From Bacteroidota bacterium (GTDB lineage Bacteria > Bacteroidota > Bacteroidia > JABDFU01), in the NCBI GenBank assembly GCA_013286805.1, contig JABDEY010000007.1, positions 1-50,965 on the forward strand: a DNA stretch of 50,965 bases, given 5' to 3'. Below are positions 25,765-33,916 of the stretch, one piece after another (the first letter of the stretch is position 1; each line of letters opens with the position of its first letter). Position numbers and translations under genes: made by a program. The notes beneath the pieces were generated by a model. That model was not told the origin of the DNA. It did not search any database and saw nothing but the letters and a program-made list of their open reading frames with translations.

Positions 25765-27744
25765 TTATTTATAACTTCTCTGCGTTGGATGTACCACGTC
25801 AAATACCAATTCTTCTTTATGCAATTCCCAATTCCCGGCTTCCTTGAATTCCCATGCAGCTACATAAGAGAAATTGTCATCATCACGCTTGGCTTCCCCA
25901 TCAGGGGTTTGCGACTCTTCCCTGAAATGACCTCCGCAACTCTCCTTACGCATGAGCGCATCCTTGCACATCAATTCCCCAAGTTCCAGAAAATCGGCTA
26001 CCCGGCCAGCTTTTTCAAGCTCCGTATTTAATTCATTCTGTATTCCCGGAATGCGAACGTCTTTCCAGAATTCTTCCCGTATAGTTTTAATTTCCGAAAT
26101 AGCTTCTGTCAGATGTTTCTCATTGCGTCCCATTCCGCATTTATCCCACATCACCTTACCTAATTTTTTATGGAAGTGGTCAACTGATTTGGTTCCTTTC
26201 ACATTCATCAGCTTGTCTAATTGCTCCTGAACTTTCTTCTCTGCTTCAACAAAAGCTTCGTGATCGGTTGGGATCGCTTTGGTACTAATATCTGAAGCGA
26301 GATAAGAGCCGATTGTGTAAGGAATAACAAAATAGCCATCGGCCAGTCCCTGCATCAAGGCGGATGCGCCAAGACGATTGGCGCCGTGATCACTGAAGTT
26401 GGCTTCACCCAAAGCGTAAAGTCCGGGAACGGTAGTCATTAATTCATAATCAACCCAAAGCCCTCCCATCGTATAGTGAACGGCAGGATAAATCCTCATA
26501 GGAAGTTCATAAGGGTTTTCGCCGGTAATCTTTTCATACATTTCGAAGAGGTTGCCATATTTTTCTTTAACAACTTCCTGTCCCAGTTTTTTAAGGTCTG
26601 CGGCTGTCGGGTTATGGAGGTTGCGTTTATTGGCTTCTACCTGTCCGTAACGCAGGGTGTTGGAGGTAAAATCAAGGTAAACAGCCATTTTGGAAGTGCC
26701 CACTCCGTAACCTGCATCGCAGCGCTCTTTAGCGGCGCGGGAAGCAACATCACGGGGAACCAGGTTTCCGAATGCAGGGTATCTGCGTTCTAAATAATAA
26801 TCCCTTTCCTCTTCCGGAATATCAGTTGCTTTACGGGCATCATCTTTTTTCTTAGGTACCCAGATTCTGCCGTCGTTACGCAAGGATTCGCTCATCAAGG
26901 TAAGTTTACTCTGGTGATCTCCTGAAACAGGAATGCAGGTTGGGTGAATCTGTGTGAAGCAAGGGTTACCAAATAAGGCACCCCTGCGGTGGGCCTTCCA
27001 GGCAGCAGTTACATTGCAACCCATAGCATTGGTAGATAAATAAAACACATTGCTGTATCCACCGGTACAAAGCAAAACGGCATGCCCGAAATGCCTTTCC
27101 AGTTTTCCGGTAATTAAGTCCCGTGCAATGATTCCACGGGTTTTACCATCTATCATTACAATGTCAAGCATTTCATGGCGGGAATACATTTTCACAGTAC
27201 CCAATCCAACCTGACGCTCCAGACCGCTATAAGCACCTAACAAAAGCTGCTGGCCCGTTTGCCCGGCAGCATAAAAAGTACGTTGCACCTGAGTGCCCCC
27301 AAAAGACCGGTTGCTGAGATAGCCTCCGTATTCCCTTGCAAAAGGAACCCCCTGCGCGACGCATTGGTCGATGATATTCGCACTCACTTCAGCAAGACGA
27401 TATACATTTCCTTCCCGCGAGCGATAATCCCCACCTTTTACGGTATCGTAAAACAAGCGATACGTACTGTCCCCGTCGTTCTGATAATTTTTTGCGGCGT
27501 TGATACCGCCCTGTGCAGCGATGCTATGTGCTCTGCGTGGAGAATCCTGAAAGCAAAAACATTTAACTTTGTATCCAAGTTCCGCAAGAGAAGAAGCTGC
27601 GGAAGCACCTGCAAGGCCGGAACCAACAATGATCACTTCAATGTTACGCTTGTTGGAAGGATTAACCAGAGGGACCGATGATTTATACTTAGTCCACTTG
27701 GTTTCAAGTACACCTTCCGGAATTTTTGAATTTATTTTGCTCAT
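25765..27744 (-). CDS. sdhA: Succinate dehydrogenase/fumarate reductase flavoprotein subunit
   Basis: 659 residues. The N-terminal FAD-binding motif is [18 protein letters not shown], and the covalent flavin histidine lies in [14 protein letters not shown]. Substrate-binding residues include the HPTCIP and [13 protein letters not shown] regions and the [24 protein letters not shown] segment. The active-site arginine falls in [12 protein letters not shown]. The length is somewhat larger than the proteobacterial SdhA (about 590), as usual for the Bacteroidota/epsilon-type enzyme. It lies between sdhC (6-bp gap) and sdhB in one operon. Confidence 0.96.
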   Translation of the reverse strand: MSKINSKIPEGVLETKWTKYKSSVPLVNPSNKRNIEVIIVGSGLAGASAASSLAELGYKVKCFCFQDSPRRAHSIAAQGGINAAKNYQNDGDSTYRLFYDTVKGGDYRSREGNVYRLAEVSANIIDQCVAQGVPFAREYGGYLSNRSFGGTQVQRTFYAAGQTGQQLLLGAYSGLERQVGLGTVKMYSRHEMLDIVMIDGKTRGIIARDLITGKLERHFGHAVLLCTGGYSNVFYLSTNAMGCNVTAAWKAHRRGALFGNPCFTQIHPTCIPVSGDHQSKLTLMSESLRNDGRIWVPKKKDDARKATDIPEEERDYYLERRYPAFGNLVPRDVASRAAKERCDAGYGVGTSKMAVYLDFTSNTLRYGQVEANKRNLHNPTAADLKKLGQEVVKEKYGNLFEMYEKITGENPYELPMRIYPAVHYTMGGLWVDYELMTTVPGLYALGEANFSDHGANRLGASALMQGLADGYFVIPYTIGSYLASDISTKAIPTDHEAFVEAEKKVQEQLDKLMNVKGTKSVDHFHKKLGKVMWDKCGMGRNEKHLTEAISEIKTIREEFWKDVRIPGIQNELNTELEKAGRVADFLELGELMCKDALMRKESCGGHFREESQTPDGEAKRDDDNFSYVAAWEFKEAGNWELHKEELVFDVVHPTQRSYK

Positions 27745-27750
27745 AGTTAT

Positions 27751-28431
27751 TTATTTAATCCAGCCCATGTATATGGAGACTGGCATCATTGCGAAAATAA
27801 AAGGAACGATTATGGAAAAACCAGTACCCACAGCCTTAATAAGAGGTGTATACTTTTTGTTGTTCAGCCCAAGCGTCTGGAATGCGGAATGAAAACCATG
27901 CAATAAATGATAACTCAGGGAAAACATGGCCAGAACATAAATGATGACCACTGTCAGGCCTTGAAAAGATCCATCAGCACTGAATGATTCCTTCATCTTA
28001 GCAAACAAAGTAGTGTGGCCTCCTGTGATCTCATCCGTAAAACGACTGATCACCCAAAAACTTTTCAGGTGAATGATAAGGAACATCAGAATGAGCGTTC
28101 CCAAAAGTCCCATGGAACGGGAATACCATTTGCTGTTGGATTTGGCATCATTTACTGCATATTTTACAGGACGGGCTTTACTGTTGCCAAGCGTAAGCAT
28201 CAGAGCCTGATAGATATGAAGTAAAATACCCAGGAACAATACAATTTCCATCGTCCTGATAATCGGGTTGGTTCCCATAAACTCAGCTCCCGCATTAAAA
28301 TTTTTGCCTCCGTCATTGTAAAAAATCAAGGCATTGATGCCACAATGAACAATCAGAAAGGTAATCAGGAACAGGCCGGTTATGGCCATCACAGTTTTTT
28401 TTCCTATCGAAGAGGTAAGGAATTGCTTCAT
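27751..28431 (-). CDS. sdhC: Succinate dehydrogenase cytochrome b subunit
   Basis: A 226-residue integral membrane protein with about five hydrophobic segments and conserved histidines (IVHCGIN, HIYQAL, IIHLKSFW, YHLLHGFHSAFQTLG) expected to ligate b-type heme. It belongs to the Bacteroidota cytochrome b558 family, in which one subunit replaces SdhC and SdhD, and it anchors SdhAB and reduces quinone. It is first in the sdhCAB operon. No separate sdhD is seen, as expected. Confidence 0.93.
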   Translation of the reverse strand: MKQFLTSSIGKKTVMAITGLFLITFLIVHCGINALIFYNDGGKNFNAGAEFMGTNPIIRTMEIVLFLGILLHIYQALMLTLGNSKARPVKYAVNDAKSNSKWYSRSMGLLGTLILMFLIIHLKSFWVISRFTDEITGGHTTLFAKMKESFSADGSFQGLTVVIIYVLAMFSLSYHLLHGFHSAFQTLGLNNKKYTPLIKAVGTGFSIIVPFIFAMMPVSIYMGWIK

Positions 28432-28459
28432 ACTGAAATTGTTTTAATTTTATGCTGAG

Positions 28460-28490
28460 TAAAAGTAACATGCGAAAGTTTTCCAAACAA
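28460..28490 (-). promoter_or_regulatory. Candidate promoter of sdhCAB
   Basis: On the minus strand TTG (28490-28488), 20-bp spacer and TACTTTTA (28467-28460) fit TTG-N20-TAnnTTTG with one mismatch, about 28 bp upstream of the sdhC ATG. Confidence 0.45.
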
Positions 28491-28506
28491 GCAAATACGA
28501 CTAAAA

Positions 28507-29796
28507 ATGAAATATTCTGCCATTGACAGCAAACTGTTTATTGAAAACAGAAAACGCTACATTAAAAAGTTAAAAGCATGTTCTGTGTCAGTTTTTAACT
28601 CAAATGATATTATGCCAACTAGCGCGGATGGTTCAATGACTTTCGTCCAGAATACAGATATGTTTTACCTGTCGGGGATTGATCAGGAGGAGAGTATTTT
28701 GCTTCTGTTCCCGGATGCCAAGAACCCGGAGCATCGGGAAATTCTTTTTGTGATGGAGACAAGTGAACAAATTGCCATCTGGCATGGACACAAGTATTCC
28801 AAAGAGGAAGCATCAGCAGCTTCAGGCATAAAAACGATTCACTGGCTGTCACAGTTCAAAACGATTTTTAATACATTAATGAGTCAATGTGAGAACGTAT
28901 ATCTCAATACGAATGAGCATACGCGTGCAGTTGTTGAAGTGCAGACCAGGGATGCAAGGTTTGTTAACTGGTGCAGGGAATGTTATCCCCTTCACACTTA
29001 TTTGCGATCTGCTCCAATTATGCAGGAACTCAGGGCCATTAAATCCAAAGCTGAAATTGACCTGATCAGGCAGGCCTGTCACATAACAGAGAAAGGTTTC
29101 AGGAGGTTATTGGGTTTTGTGAAACCAGGAGTCTGGGAATATGAAATTGAGGCAGAACTGATTCATGAATTTGTAAGGAACCGCTCCCGTGGCTTTGCAT
29201 ACGGACCCATTATTGCATCCGGATATAACTCCAATGTACTGCATTATGTAGAGAACAATAAACAATGCAAAGCTGGTGATATTTTATTGCTGGATGTGGC
29301 TGCAGAATATGCCAATTATGCTTCTGATATGACCAGGGCACTTCCCGTAAGCGGCAAATTCGGCAAAAGGCAAAAAAATGTTTACAATGCTGTATTACGC
29401 GTGAAGCGGGCAGCCGTAAGGTTGCTAAAGGTGGGAAACACGCTTGATAAGCTAAATGCTGAAGTGGGTGAAATCATGCAGGAAGAACTGTTGAAATTAA
29501 GACTTCTGAAAGCTGCCGATATTAAAAAACAAAACCCTGCAAATCCTGCATACAAGAAATACTTTATGCATGGAACCTCCCATTATATAGGACTTGATGT
29601 GCATGACCTGGGAAGTTTCTCCCGCCCGTTTGAAGAAGGTATGGTGTTTACCTGCGAGCCAGGTATGTACATACGGGAAGAGAGCCTTGGTATTCGGCTT
29701 GAAAATGATATTCTTATCACCAAAAATGGGCCTGTCGATCTGATGGCAAACATTCCGATTGAAGCGGAGGAGATTGAAGAATTGATGAACAGATGA
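28507..29796 (+). CDS. pepP: Xaa-Pro aminopeptidase (M24B)
   Basis: A 429-residue metallopeptidase that removes N-terminal residues preceding proline. An N-terminal creatinase-like domain (about 1-170) precedes the pita-bread catalytic domain. The five metal ligands are visible: Asp in LLLDVAAEY, Asp in YASDMTRAL, His in MHGTSHYIGLDVHD, Glu in TCEPGMYI and Glu in RLENDILI. It diverges from sdhC. An alpha/beta hydrolase follows after a short repeat-bearing gap. Confidence 0.93.
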   Translation: MKYSAIDSKLFIENRKRYIKKLKACSVSVFNSNDIMPTSADGSMTFVQNTDMFYLSGIDQEESILLLFPDAKNPEHREILFVMETSEQIAIWHGHKYSKEEASAASGIKTIHWLSQFKTIFNTLMSQCENVYLNTNEHTRAVVEVQTRDARFVNWCRECYPLHTYLRSAPIMQELRAIKSKAEIDLIRQACHITEKGFRRLLGFVKPGVWEYEIEAELIHEFVRNRSRGFAYGPIIASGYNSNVLHYVENNKQCKAGDILLLDVAAEYANYASDMTRALPVSGKFGKRQKNVYNAVLRVKRAAVRLLKVGNTLDKLNAEVGEIMQEELLKLRLLKAADIKKQNPANPAYKKYFMHGTSHYIGLDVHDLGSFSRPFEEGMVFTCEPGMYIREESLGIRLENDILITKNGPVDLMANIPIEAEEIEELMNR

Positions 29797-29800
29797 TCGG

Positions 29801-29850
29801 TAATCGGTGTTCGATAATCGGTGTTCGGTGTTTGATGATCAGTTATCTGC
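29801..29850. repeat. Short direct repeats (TAATCGGTGTTCG)
   Basis: TAATCGGTGTTCG occurs at 29801-29813 and again exactly at 29815-29827, followed by degenerate copies (GTGTTTGATGATC). It fills most of the 69-bp gap between pepP and the hydrolase. Confidence 0.7.
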
Positions 29851-29865
29851 GCTCGGTTTGATATT

Positions 29866-30696
29866 ATGATTAAATACACCTTATTCAAGCAGGTAAAAGT
29901 TCGCTATTCTGATCGGGGTAAGGGTCATGTTTTGGTTCTGCTGCATGGTTTTTTAGAAGACCTGGAGATGTGGGATGATTTTTCAAAAGAACTATCCAAG
30001 TTCTTTCGCGTTATTTGTATAGATCTTCCTGGTTTTGGTGAAACACCAGCTATAGGATTTGTGCTGACGATGGAGTTGGGAGCAAATTGTGTAAAGGCAG
30101 TTTTGGATAAAGAGAAGCTGAAGCGTTATGTTATTGTGGGCCATTCCATGGGCGGATATGTGGCTTTGGCCTTCTCGGATTTGTTTCGTGACAATGTAAA
30201 AGGTTTAGGTTTATTTCATTCTACTGCACTGGATGACAGCCCGGAGAAAAAAGAAAGCAGGGATAAATCAATTAGTCTTGTGAAAAAAAATCCTGGTAAA
30301 TACATTGAAATATTCTTCGCCGGATTATTCGCGCCCCTAAATGTTCCGCGATTTAGGTCTGAAATTAACGTATTTCAGAAAAGAGCGAAAGGCCTGACCA
30401 AGCAGGCAATTGTGAATACACTTGAAGGTATGAAAGACCGCAAGCGGATGGATTGGGTTTTAGAAATGGCAGAGTTTCCGGTATTGTTTATCATCGGGAA
30501 ATACGATGCAGCTATTCCTTACGAACCAGTGTTAAATCAGGTTCAACTGGTTAAAGACCCAACGGTCTTGTTTCTTGAAAATGCCGGACACATGGGATTT
30601 TTGGAGGAGAGGGAATTGACACTCAGTGCGGTTAAGAAATTTACGAGAAGAGCTTTCGTTGGGTCCCCTATGATATCCGCTATTGTACCTATATGA
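29866..30696 (+). CDS. Alpha/beta hydrolase
   Basis: A 276-residue soluble alpha/beta-hydrolase fold enzyme. The oxyanion-hole motif LLHGFLED is at 25-32 and the nucleophile elbow GHSMGG places the catalytic serine at 94. The acid is probably the aspartate in IGKYDAAIPYE and the base the histidine in NAGHMGFLEE. It resembles small esterases and acyl hydrolases of the MhpC/BioH/YbfF class, but the substrate is not identifiable. The final segment after the catalytic His is slightly long and ends in a hydrophobic SAIVPI. Confidence 0.88.
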   Translation: MIKYTLFKQVKVRYSDRGKGHVLVLLHGFLEDLEMWDDFSKELSKFFRVICIDLPGFGETPAIGFVLTMELGANCVKAVLDKEKLKRYVIVGHSMGGYVALAFSDLFRDNVKGLGLFHSTALDDSPEKKESRDKSISLVKKNPGKYIEIFFAGLFAPLNVPRFRSEINVFQKRAKGLTKQAIVNTLEGMKDRKRMDWVLEMAEFPVLFIIGKYDAAIPYEPVLNQVQLVKDPTVLFLENAGHMGFLEERELTLSAVKKFTRRAFVGSPMISAIVPI

Positions 30697-30713
30697 TTCC
30701 TTTTTTACCAGAT

Positions 30714-30721
30714 TATATTTG
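30714..30721 (+). promoter_or_regulatory. -7 element TATATTTG upstream of the XRE regulator
   Basis: Perfect TAnnTTTG match 148 bp before the regulator start; no -33 TTG at standard spacing. If used, the palindromes at 30787-30828 lie in the transcribed leader. Confidence 0.35.
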
Positions 30722-30786
30722 TGCACAGGAACTTTGGATAAAAAAACTGTTCGTTTTTGGAGTGTTTTTATAGGTCCACTAAAATA

Positions 30787-30828
30787 AACCTATGGAGTCT
30801 CATAGGTTCACAATAATGAACTTATGAG
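30787..30828. promoter_or_regulatory. Two overlapping inverted repeats, putative operator or RNA switch
   Basis: The first is AACCTATG-(6)-CATAGGTT (30787-30808), a perfect 8-bp inverted repeat. The second is CTCATAGGTTCA-(6)-TGAACTTATGAG (30799-30828), 12 bp with one mismatch. They share the CATAGGTT arm, so the two structures exclude each other. They sit 42 bp upstream of an XRE regulator gene, so autoregulatory operator sites are the simplest reading. Confidence 0.6.
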
Positions 30829-30869
30829 AGCATCAATAAAGGACTTAGGAGGGAATCAAAAAAAGACGT

Positions 30870-31304
30870 ATGCCTACTAACCCAATCGGCGTTTCTTTAA
30901 CTGGATCTGAGGTATTAGCTACCCTTAGAGAGAATATTAAACTGGCCCGCATAGGCAGGAGACTCACTGTTTATATGGTGTCAAAAATGGCAGGCATCAG
31001 CCGCTCGGCATTATGGCAGGTTGAAAAGGGATCACCGAAGGTTGCAATAGGGATCTATTGTGAGGTATTGTTTATTCTCGGCCTGGCAAATGACTTGTTA
31101 AAGGTTGCAGCCAATGATCTACAAGGCCGGAAATCAAAAGATTTCGGTTTGCCTACCAGAAAAACATCGCGTCAGATCAAAGGCGAGGATAAGCGATTAA
31201 ATAGCCGGAAAGATAAATACGAAAAGGATGCTGTGTCTTTTCTGGAAGAACTGATGGGGAAAAGGCAACAGCGGCAGGTTCTTCAGTGCAGTATTAATCC
31301 TTAA
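30870..31304 (+). CDS. XRE-family (HipB-like) transcriptional regulator
   Basis: 144 residues. Residues about 14-75 form a Cro/C1-type helix-turn-helix (VSKMAGISRSALWQVEKGSPKVAIGIYCEVLFILGL) like HipB antitoxins. The C-terminal half is Lys/Arg-rich and probably disordered (SKDFGLPTRKTSRQIKG), unlike plain Cro proteins. A HipA kinase would be expected just downstream, but the next gene is a convergent lipoprotein whose end overlaps this one by 4 bp, so it is an orphan regulator or the remnant of a hipBA pair. Overlapping palindromes lie 42 bp upstream. Confidence 0.85.
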   Translation: MPTNPIGVSLTGSEVLATLRENIKLARIGRRLTVYMVSKMAGISRSALWQVEKGSPKVAIGIYCEVLFILGLANDLLKVAANDLQGRKSKDFGLPTRKTSRQIKGEDKRLNSRKDKYEKDAVSFLEELMGKRQQRQVLQCSINP

Positions 31305-31771
31305 TCAAGGATTAATTGTACAGTCCCGGTTTTGGAAACCATTTGTCCGTTATTTTCGGTAATAGCCAGGCTGTAATTATAAATACCAGCTGTTATAGTT
31401 CCCTGATGCGATCCATCCCAACTCACTGTCAAAGTAGTTGAAACAAATATCTTATTGGAGCAATTGTCAGTTATTGTTAAAGCTGAAGATTTGATAGAAT
31501 CAGCAGGCTGAGTGCCTATGTACCATAAATCATTTACACCGTCACCATTTGGGGTAAAATACATTGTAATGTATATTTTGCCGGTACCGCAGGTCAAAGA
31601 ATCCTTTAAAATACTCGTGGATGAAGTTGTAGTTTCATTTGCCTTTGTGACATTAAGAGTGGTAGCAGGAATGCAAATTACTTTTGGTCCCGCAGTTGTG
31701 GTTGTTGAATTCTTAGAGCAGCTGAAAAGGAAAATAGTGCTGATAATGGAAGCAAAGATAATTGATTTCAT
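31301..31771 (-). CDS. Small lipoprotein with gliding-associated (CHU_C-like) domain
   Basis: 156 residues from ATG 31771; the twelve codons upstream do not look like a signal peptide. The lipobox FLFSC (about residues 14-18) is followed by a Thr/Ser linker. Residues about 70-155 carry FTPNGDGVNDLWYIG and end in GIYNYSLAITENNGQ...GTVQLILD. This is the pattern of the gliding motility-associated C-terminal (CHU_C, T9SS type B) domain, normally found at the end of very large secreted adhesins. Here the domain is almost the whole protein and is on a lipoprotein. It overlaps the regulator's end by 4 bp. Confidence 0.8.
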   Translation of the reverse strand: MKSIIFASIISTIFLFSCSKNSTTTTAGPKVICIPATTLNVTKANETTTSSTSILKDSLTCGTGKIYITMYFTPNGDGVNDLWYIGTQPADSIKSSALTITDNCSNKIFVSTTLTVSWDGSHQGTITAGIYNYSLAITENNGQMVSKTGTVQLILD

Positions 31772-31823
31772 ATTTCTGGTTTTACGTAACAAAATAAATC
31801 TTAGCAATATAAGGATAAAGAAA

Positions 31824-32051
31824 TTATTGAACTACCAGCTTTTTCCTGCCTGAGATGTTATTTTGTGTGTCTGTGAGCTGGATGATGTAAATGCCTTTGG
31901 GGAGTATACTCGCATCCAAAACAAATTCCTGTCCTGAATTATTGACTGGACAGTCAACAGCCTGTCCCAAAAGGTTCAGGAGTTGTAAGGCGCATGGTTT
32001 GGTTTCGGAGGATTTGATGGTAACTATACTGGAAGCAGGGTTAGTAGGCAT
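31824..32051 (-). pseudogene. Orphan T9SS C-terminal sorting domain fragment
   Basis: A 75-residue frame that is essentially only a T9SS type A sorting domain: NPASSIVTIKSS, LQLLNLLGQAVD, LPKGIYIIQLTD and the terminal KKLVVQ. Such domains end large secreted proteins. Here no signal peptide or cargo precedes it, and the frame upstream meets a stop at 32091-32093. It is most likely the remnant of a deleted secreted-protein gene, though a shorter frame with ATG 32051 is formally open. Confidence 0.75.
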
Positions 32052-32146
32052 CTTAGCTCCTTGAGGTATCGGAGATAGTTGAGTTGCGGGCTAAAGGAAT
32101 TGTCGTCAAAAAGCCGTAAATTCGAAACAGAAAAAACGCAAAAATT

Positions 32147-32389
32147 ATGACTGCAATAAAAATTCGTCAAAAGGTTCACAGCATTATAGATAATTCTGAT
32201 GACCGTATTTTAAAAGTTGTTTATGCTATGCTTAAAGAATACGCAAAGGCAGAAGTTGAGTCTTCAATTTTATCAGATGAACAAAAAATAGAAATTGACC
32301 GTAGATGGAATAATCATAAAAACGGAAAGAGTAAAAGCTATTCAATTGAGGAGGTTAATAAATTTGTTGCAGCTCGGCTTAAAAAATGA
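32147..32389 (+). CDS. Addiction-module antitoxin
   Basis: 80 residues, with an N-terminal helical part and a charged C-terminal region (LSDEQKIEIDRRWNNHKNGKSKSYSIEEVNKFVAARLKK). This is the pattern of the small addiction-module proteins (PF09720-like) paired with ParE/RelE toxins. It should neutralise the toxin by binding and may also repress the operon. Its stop overlaps the toxin's ATG by four bases (ATGA), a typical coupled arrangement. A TAAATTCG sequence at 32117-32124 could be a -7 element. Confidence 0.85.
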   Translation: MTAIKIRQKVHSIIDNSDDRILKVVYAMLKEYAKAEVESSILSDEQKIEIDRRWNNHKNGKSKSYSIEEVNKFVAARLKK

Positions 32390-32775
32390 AGTTTAATATT
32401 GAAATTAAAGAAGAGGCACAATTTGACATACTTGAAGCCTCTGAATGGTATGAAAGCAGACAAATTGGTCTTGGAAATCGTTTCAAAACGGAAGTCCTCA
32501 ATTATATTGAATACCTTAAAACTAACGCTCTCAGCCATCAAAAAAAGTACAAAGAGAATAGAGAATTGTTAGTCAAAAGTTTTCCTTATGTTATTGTTTA
32601 CAGGGTTGTTAATCTAATAGTCTATGTTCTTGCAGTTGCAAACTGTGAACAGCACCCAACAAAAAAAACGGAAAAGGCGATAAGTCCCGACCTCAAAATC
32701 GGCCGTTCTTTGACCAATATTTCTCTCAAACGCTCGCTCCCAAAGGAACTGAATTGGGATGCTATAGCTGGATGA
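32386..32775 (+). CDS. RelE/ParE-family toxin with C-terminal extension
   Basis: 129 residues. The first ~95 match ParE/RelE toxins: IKEEAQFDILEASEWYESRQIGLGNRF, then KSFPYVIVYRVVNLIVYVLAVANCEQHPTKK. Family members usually stop just after this point (about 95-100 residues). The last ~34 residues (from about TEKAISPDLKIG) have no counterpart I recognise and may come from loss of the original stop. ParE-like members poison gyrase and RelE-like ones cut mRNA; the target cannot be told here. It forms an operon with the upstream antitoxin. Confidence 0.85.
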   Translation: MKFNIEIKEEAQFDILEASEWYESRQIGLGNRFKTEVLNYIEYLKTNALSHQKKYKENRELLVKSFPYVIVYRVVNLIVYVLAVANCEQHPTKKTEKAISPDLKIGRSLTNISLKRSLPKELNWDAIAG

Positions 32776-32797
32776 AAAAATTGTCTTACGAATTACG

Positions 32798-33862
32798 CTA
32801 AATCCTACCTCCCCCCTTCAGAAACGCATCCCATCCCTGAGCCCTCAGCGGATGCACAGTCCCGCTTTTCGTAATTAAATTACAGCCTGAATTTTTATCT
32901 GTGACATGACCAATAATAGTAATATCCGGATGGTCTTTTATTTTTTCGTAATGCGAAATATCCACAGCGAACAGCAACTCATAGTCCTCACCACCATTTA
33001 AAACACAGGTAGTAGGATCCAGGTTGAATTCACGGGCACGGCTGAAAGTCATAGGATCAATGGGCAATTTATCTTCATATAAATTACAACCTACTCCGGA
33101 TTGTGTGCAAATATGCAATAGCTCTGAAGCAAGGCCATCAGAGACATCTATCATTGCAGTTGGTATAATTTCAAGTCCTTCAAAAATCAATGGCAGGTCC
33201 TTTCGCGCTTCCGGCTTCAGCTGCCGTTCAAGTATATAATCATTCCCTTCGAGATCAGGTTGTACTCCTGGGTTTTCCTTGTACACTTTTTTCTCCCGCT
33301 CCAGCAATTGCAATCCGACATATGCTCCTCCAAGATCGCCTGACACACAAAGCAAATTACTCTCTTTCGCCCCATCACGGTACACCAGATGTTTTTTATC
33401 AGCATCTCCGATCGCCGTTACACTAATTACCAAACCACCCGGAGATGAAGTTGTATCTCCACCCACAAGATCAATTCCATAGCGATCACAGGCCATCGTA
33501 ATACCGGCATATAATTCTTCAACTGCTTCAAGGGAAAACCGGTTGGATAAAGCGATGGAAACCAGAATTTGCCGAGGAGTGGCGTTCATGGCATAAATAT
33601 CACTCAGATTAACGATGACAGCTTTATACCCCAGATGTTTCAAAGGAACATACCCCAGGTCAAAATGCACTCCTTCTACCAACATATCGGTAGATATAAC
33701 CGTTTGCTTGTTTTTATTGTCAATTACTGCTGCGTCATCACCTACACCTTTTATTGAGCTATCGTTCTTCAGAGTGATAAACTGGGTGATGTGTTTAATT
33801 AGTCCGAATTCTCCTAAAGTTCCCAGTTCGGTTCGTGCAGATTGATTTTCAAACATGATCAA
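32798..33862 (-). CDS. thiL: Thiamine-monophosphate kinase
   Basis: A 354-residue PurM/AIR-synthase-fold kinase that phosphorylates thiamine monophosphate to the cofactor thiamine diphosphate. Visible motifs are GVGDDAAVI near residue 40, STDMLVEGVHFDLGYV, VNLSDIYAMNATPRQILV, GGDTTSSPGGLVISVTAIG, MIDVSDGLASELLHI and NGGEDYELLFAV. Length and motifs are complete. The product is the cofactor needed by the sucA and korB enzymes in this window, although the genes are not linked. It is a single-gene unit on the minus strand, separated by 54 bp from the fusion gene upstream. Confidence 0.95.
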   Translation of the reverse strand: MIMFENQSARTELGTLGEFGLIKHITQFITLKNDSSIKGVGDDAAVIDNKNKQTVISTDMLVEGVHFDLGYVPLKHLGYKAVIVNLSDIYAMNATPRQILVSIALSNRFSLEAVEELYAGITMACDRYGIDLVGGDTTSSPGGLVISVTAIGDADKKHLVYRDGAKESNLLCVSGDLGGAYVGLQLLEREKKVYKENPGVQPDLEGNDYILERQLKPEARKDLPLIFEGLEIIPTAMIDVSDGLASELLHICTQSGVGCNLYEDKLPIDPMTFSRAREFNLDPTTCVLNGGEDYELLFAVDISHYEKIKDHPDITIIGHVTDKNSGCNLITKSGTVHPLRAQGWDAFLKGGGRI

Positions 33863-33916
33863 TTATTTTATTAATAGTACAATTAACCAATTACTAAATC
33901 CGGATAATGGAGCAAT

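Noticed and set aside
30697-32797. Integrated mobile element
   Set aside because: No integrase, transposase, attachment repeats or tRNA boundary could be found; kept only as an accessory island.
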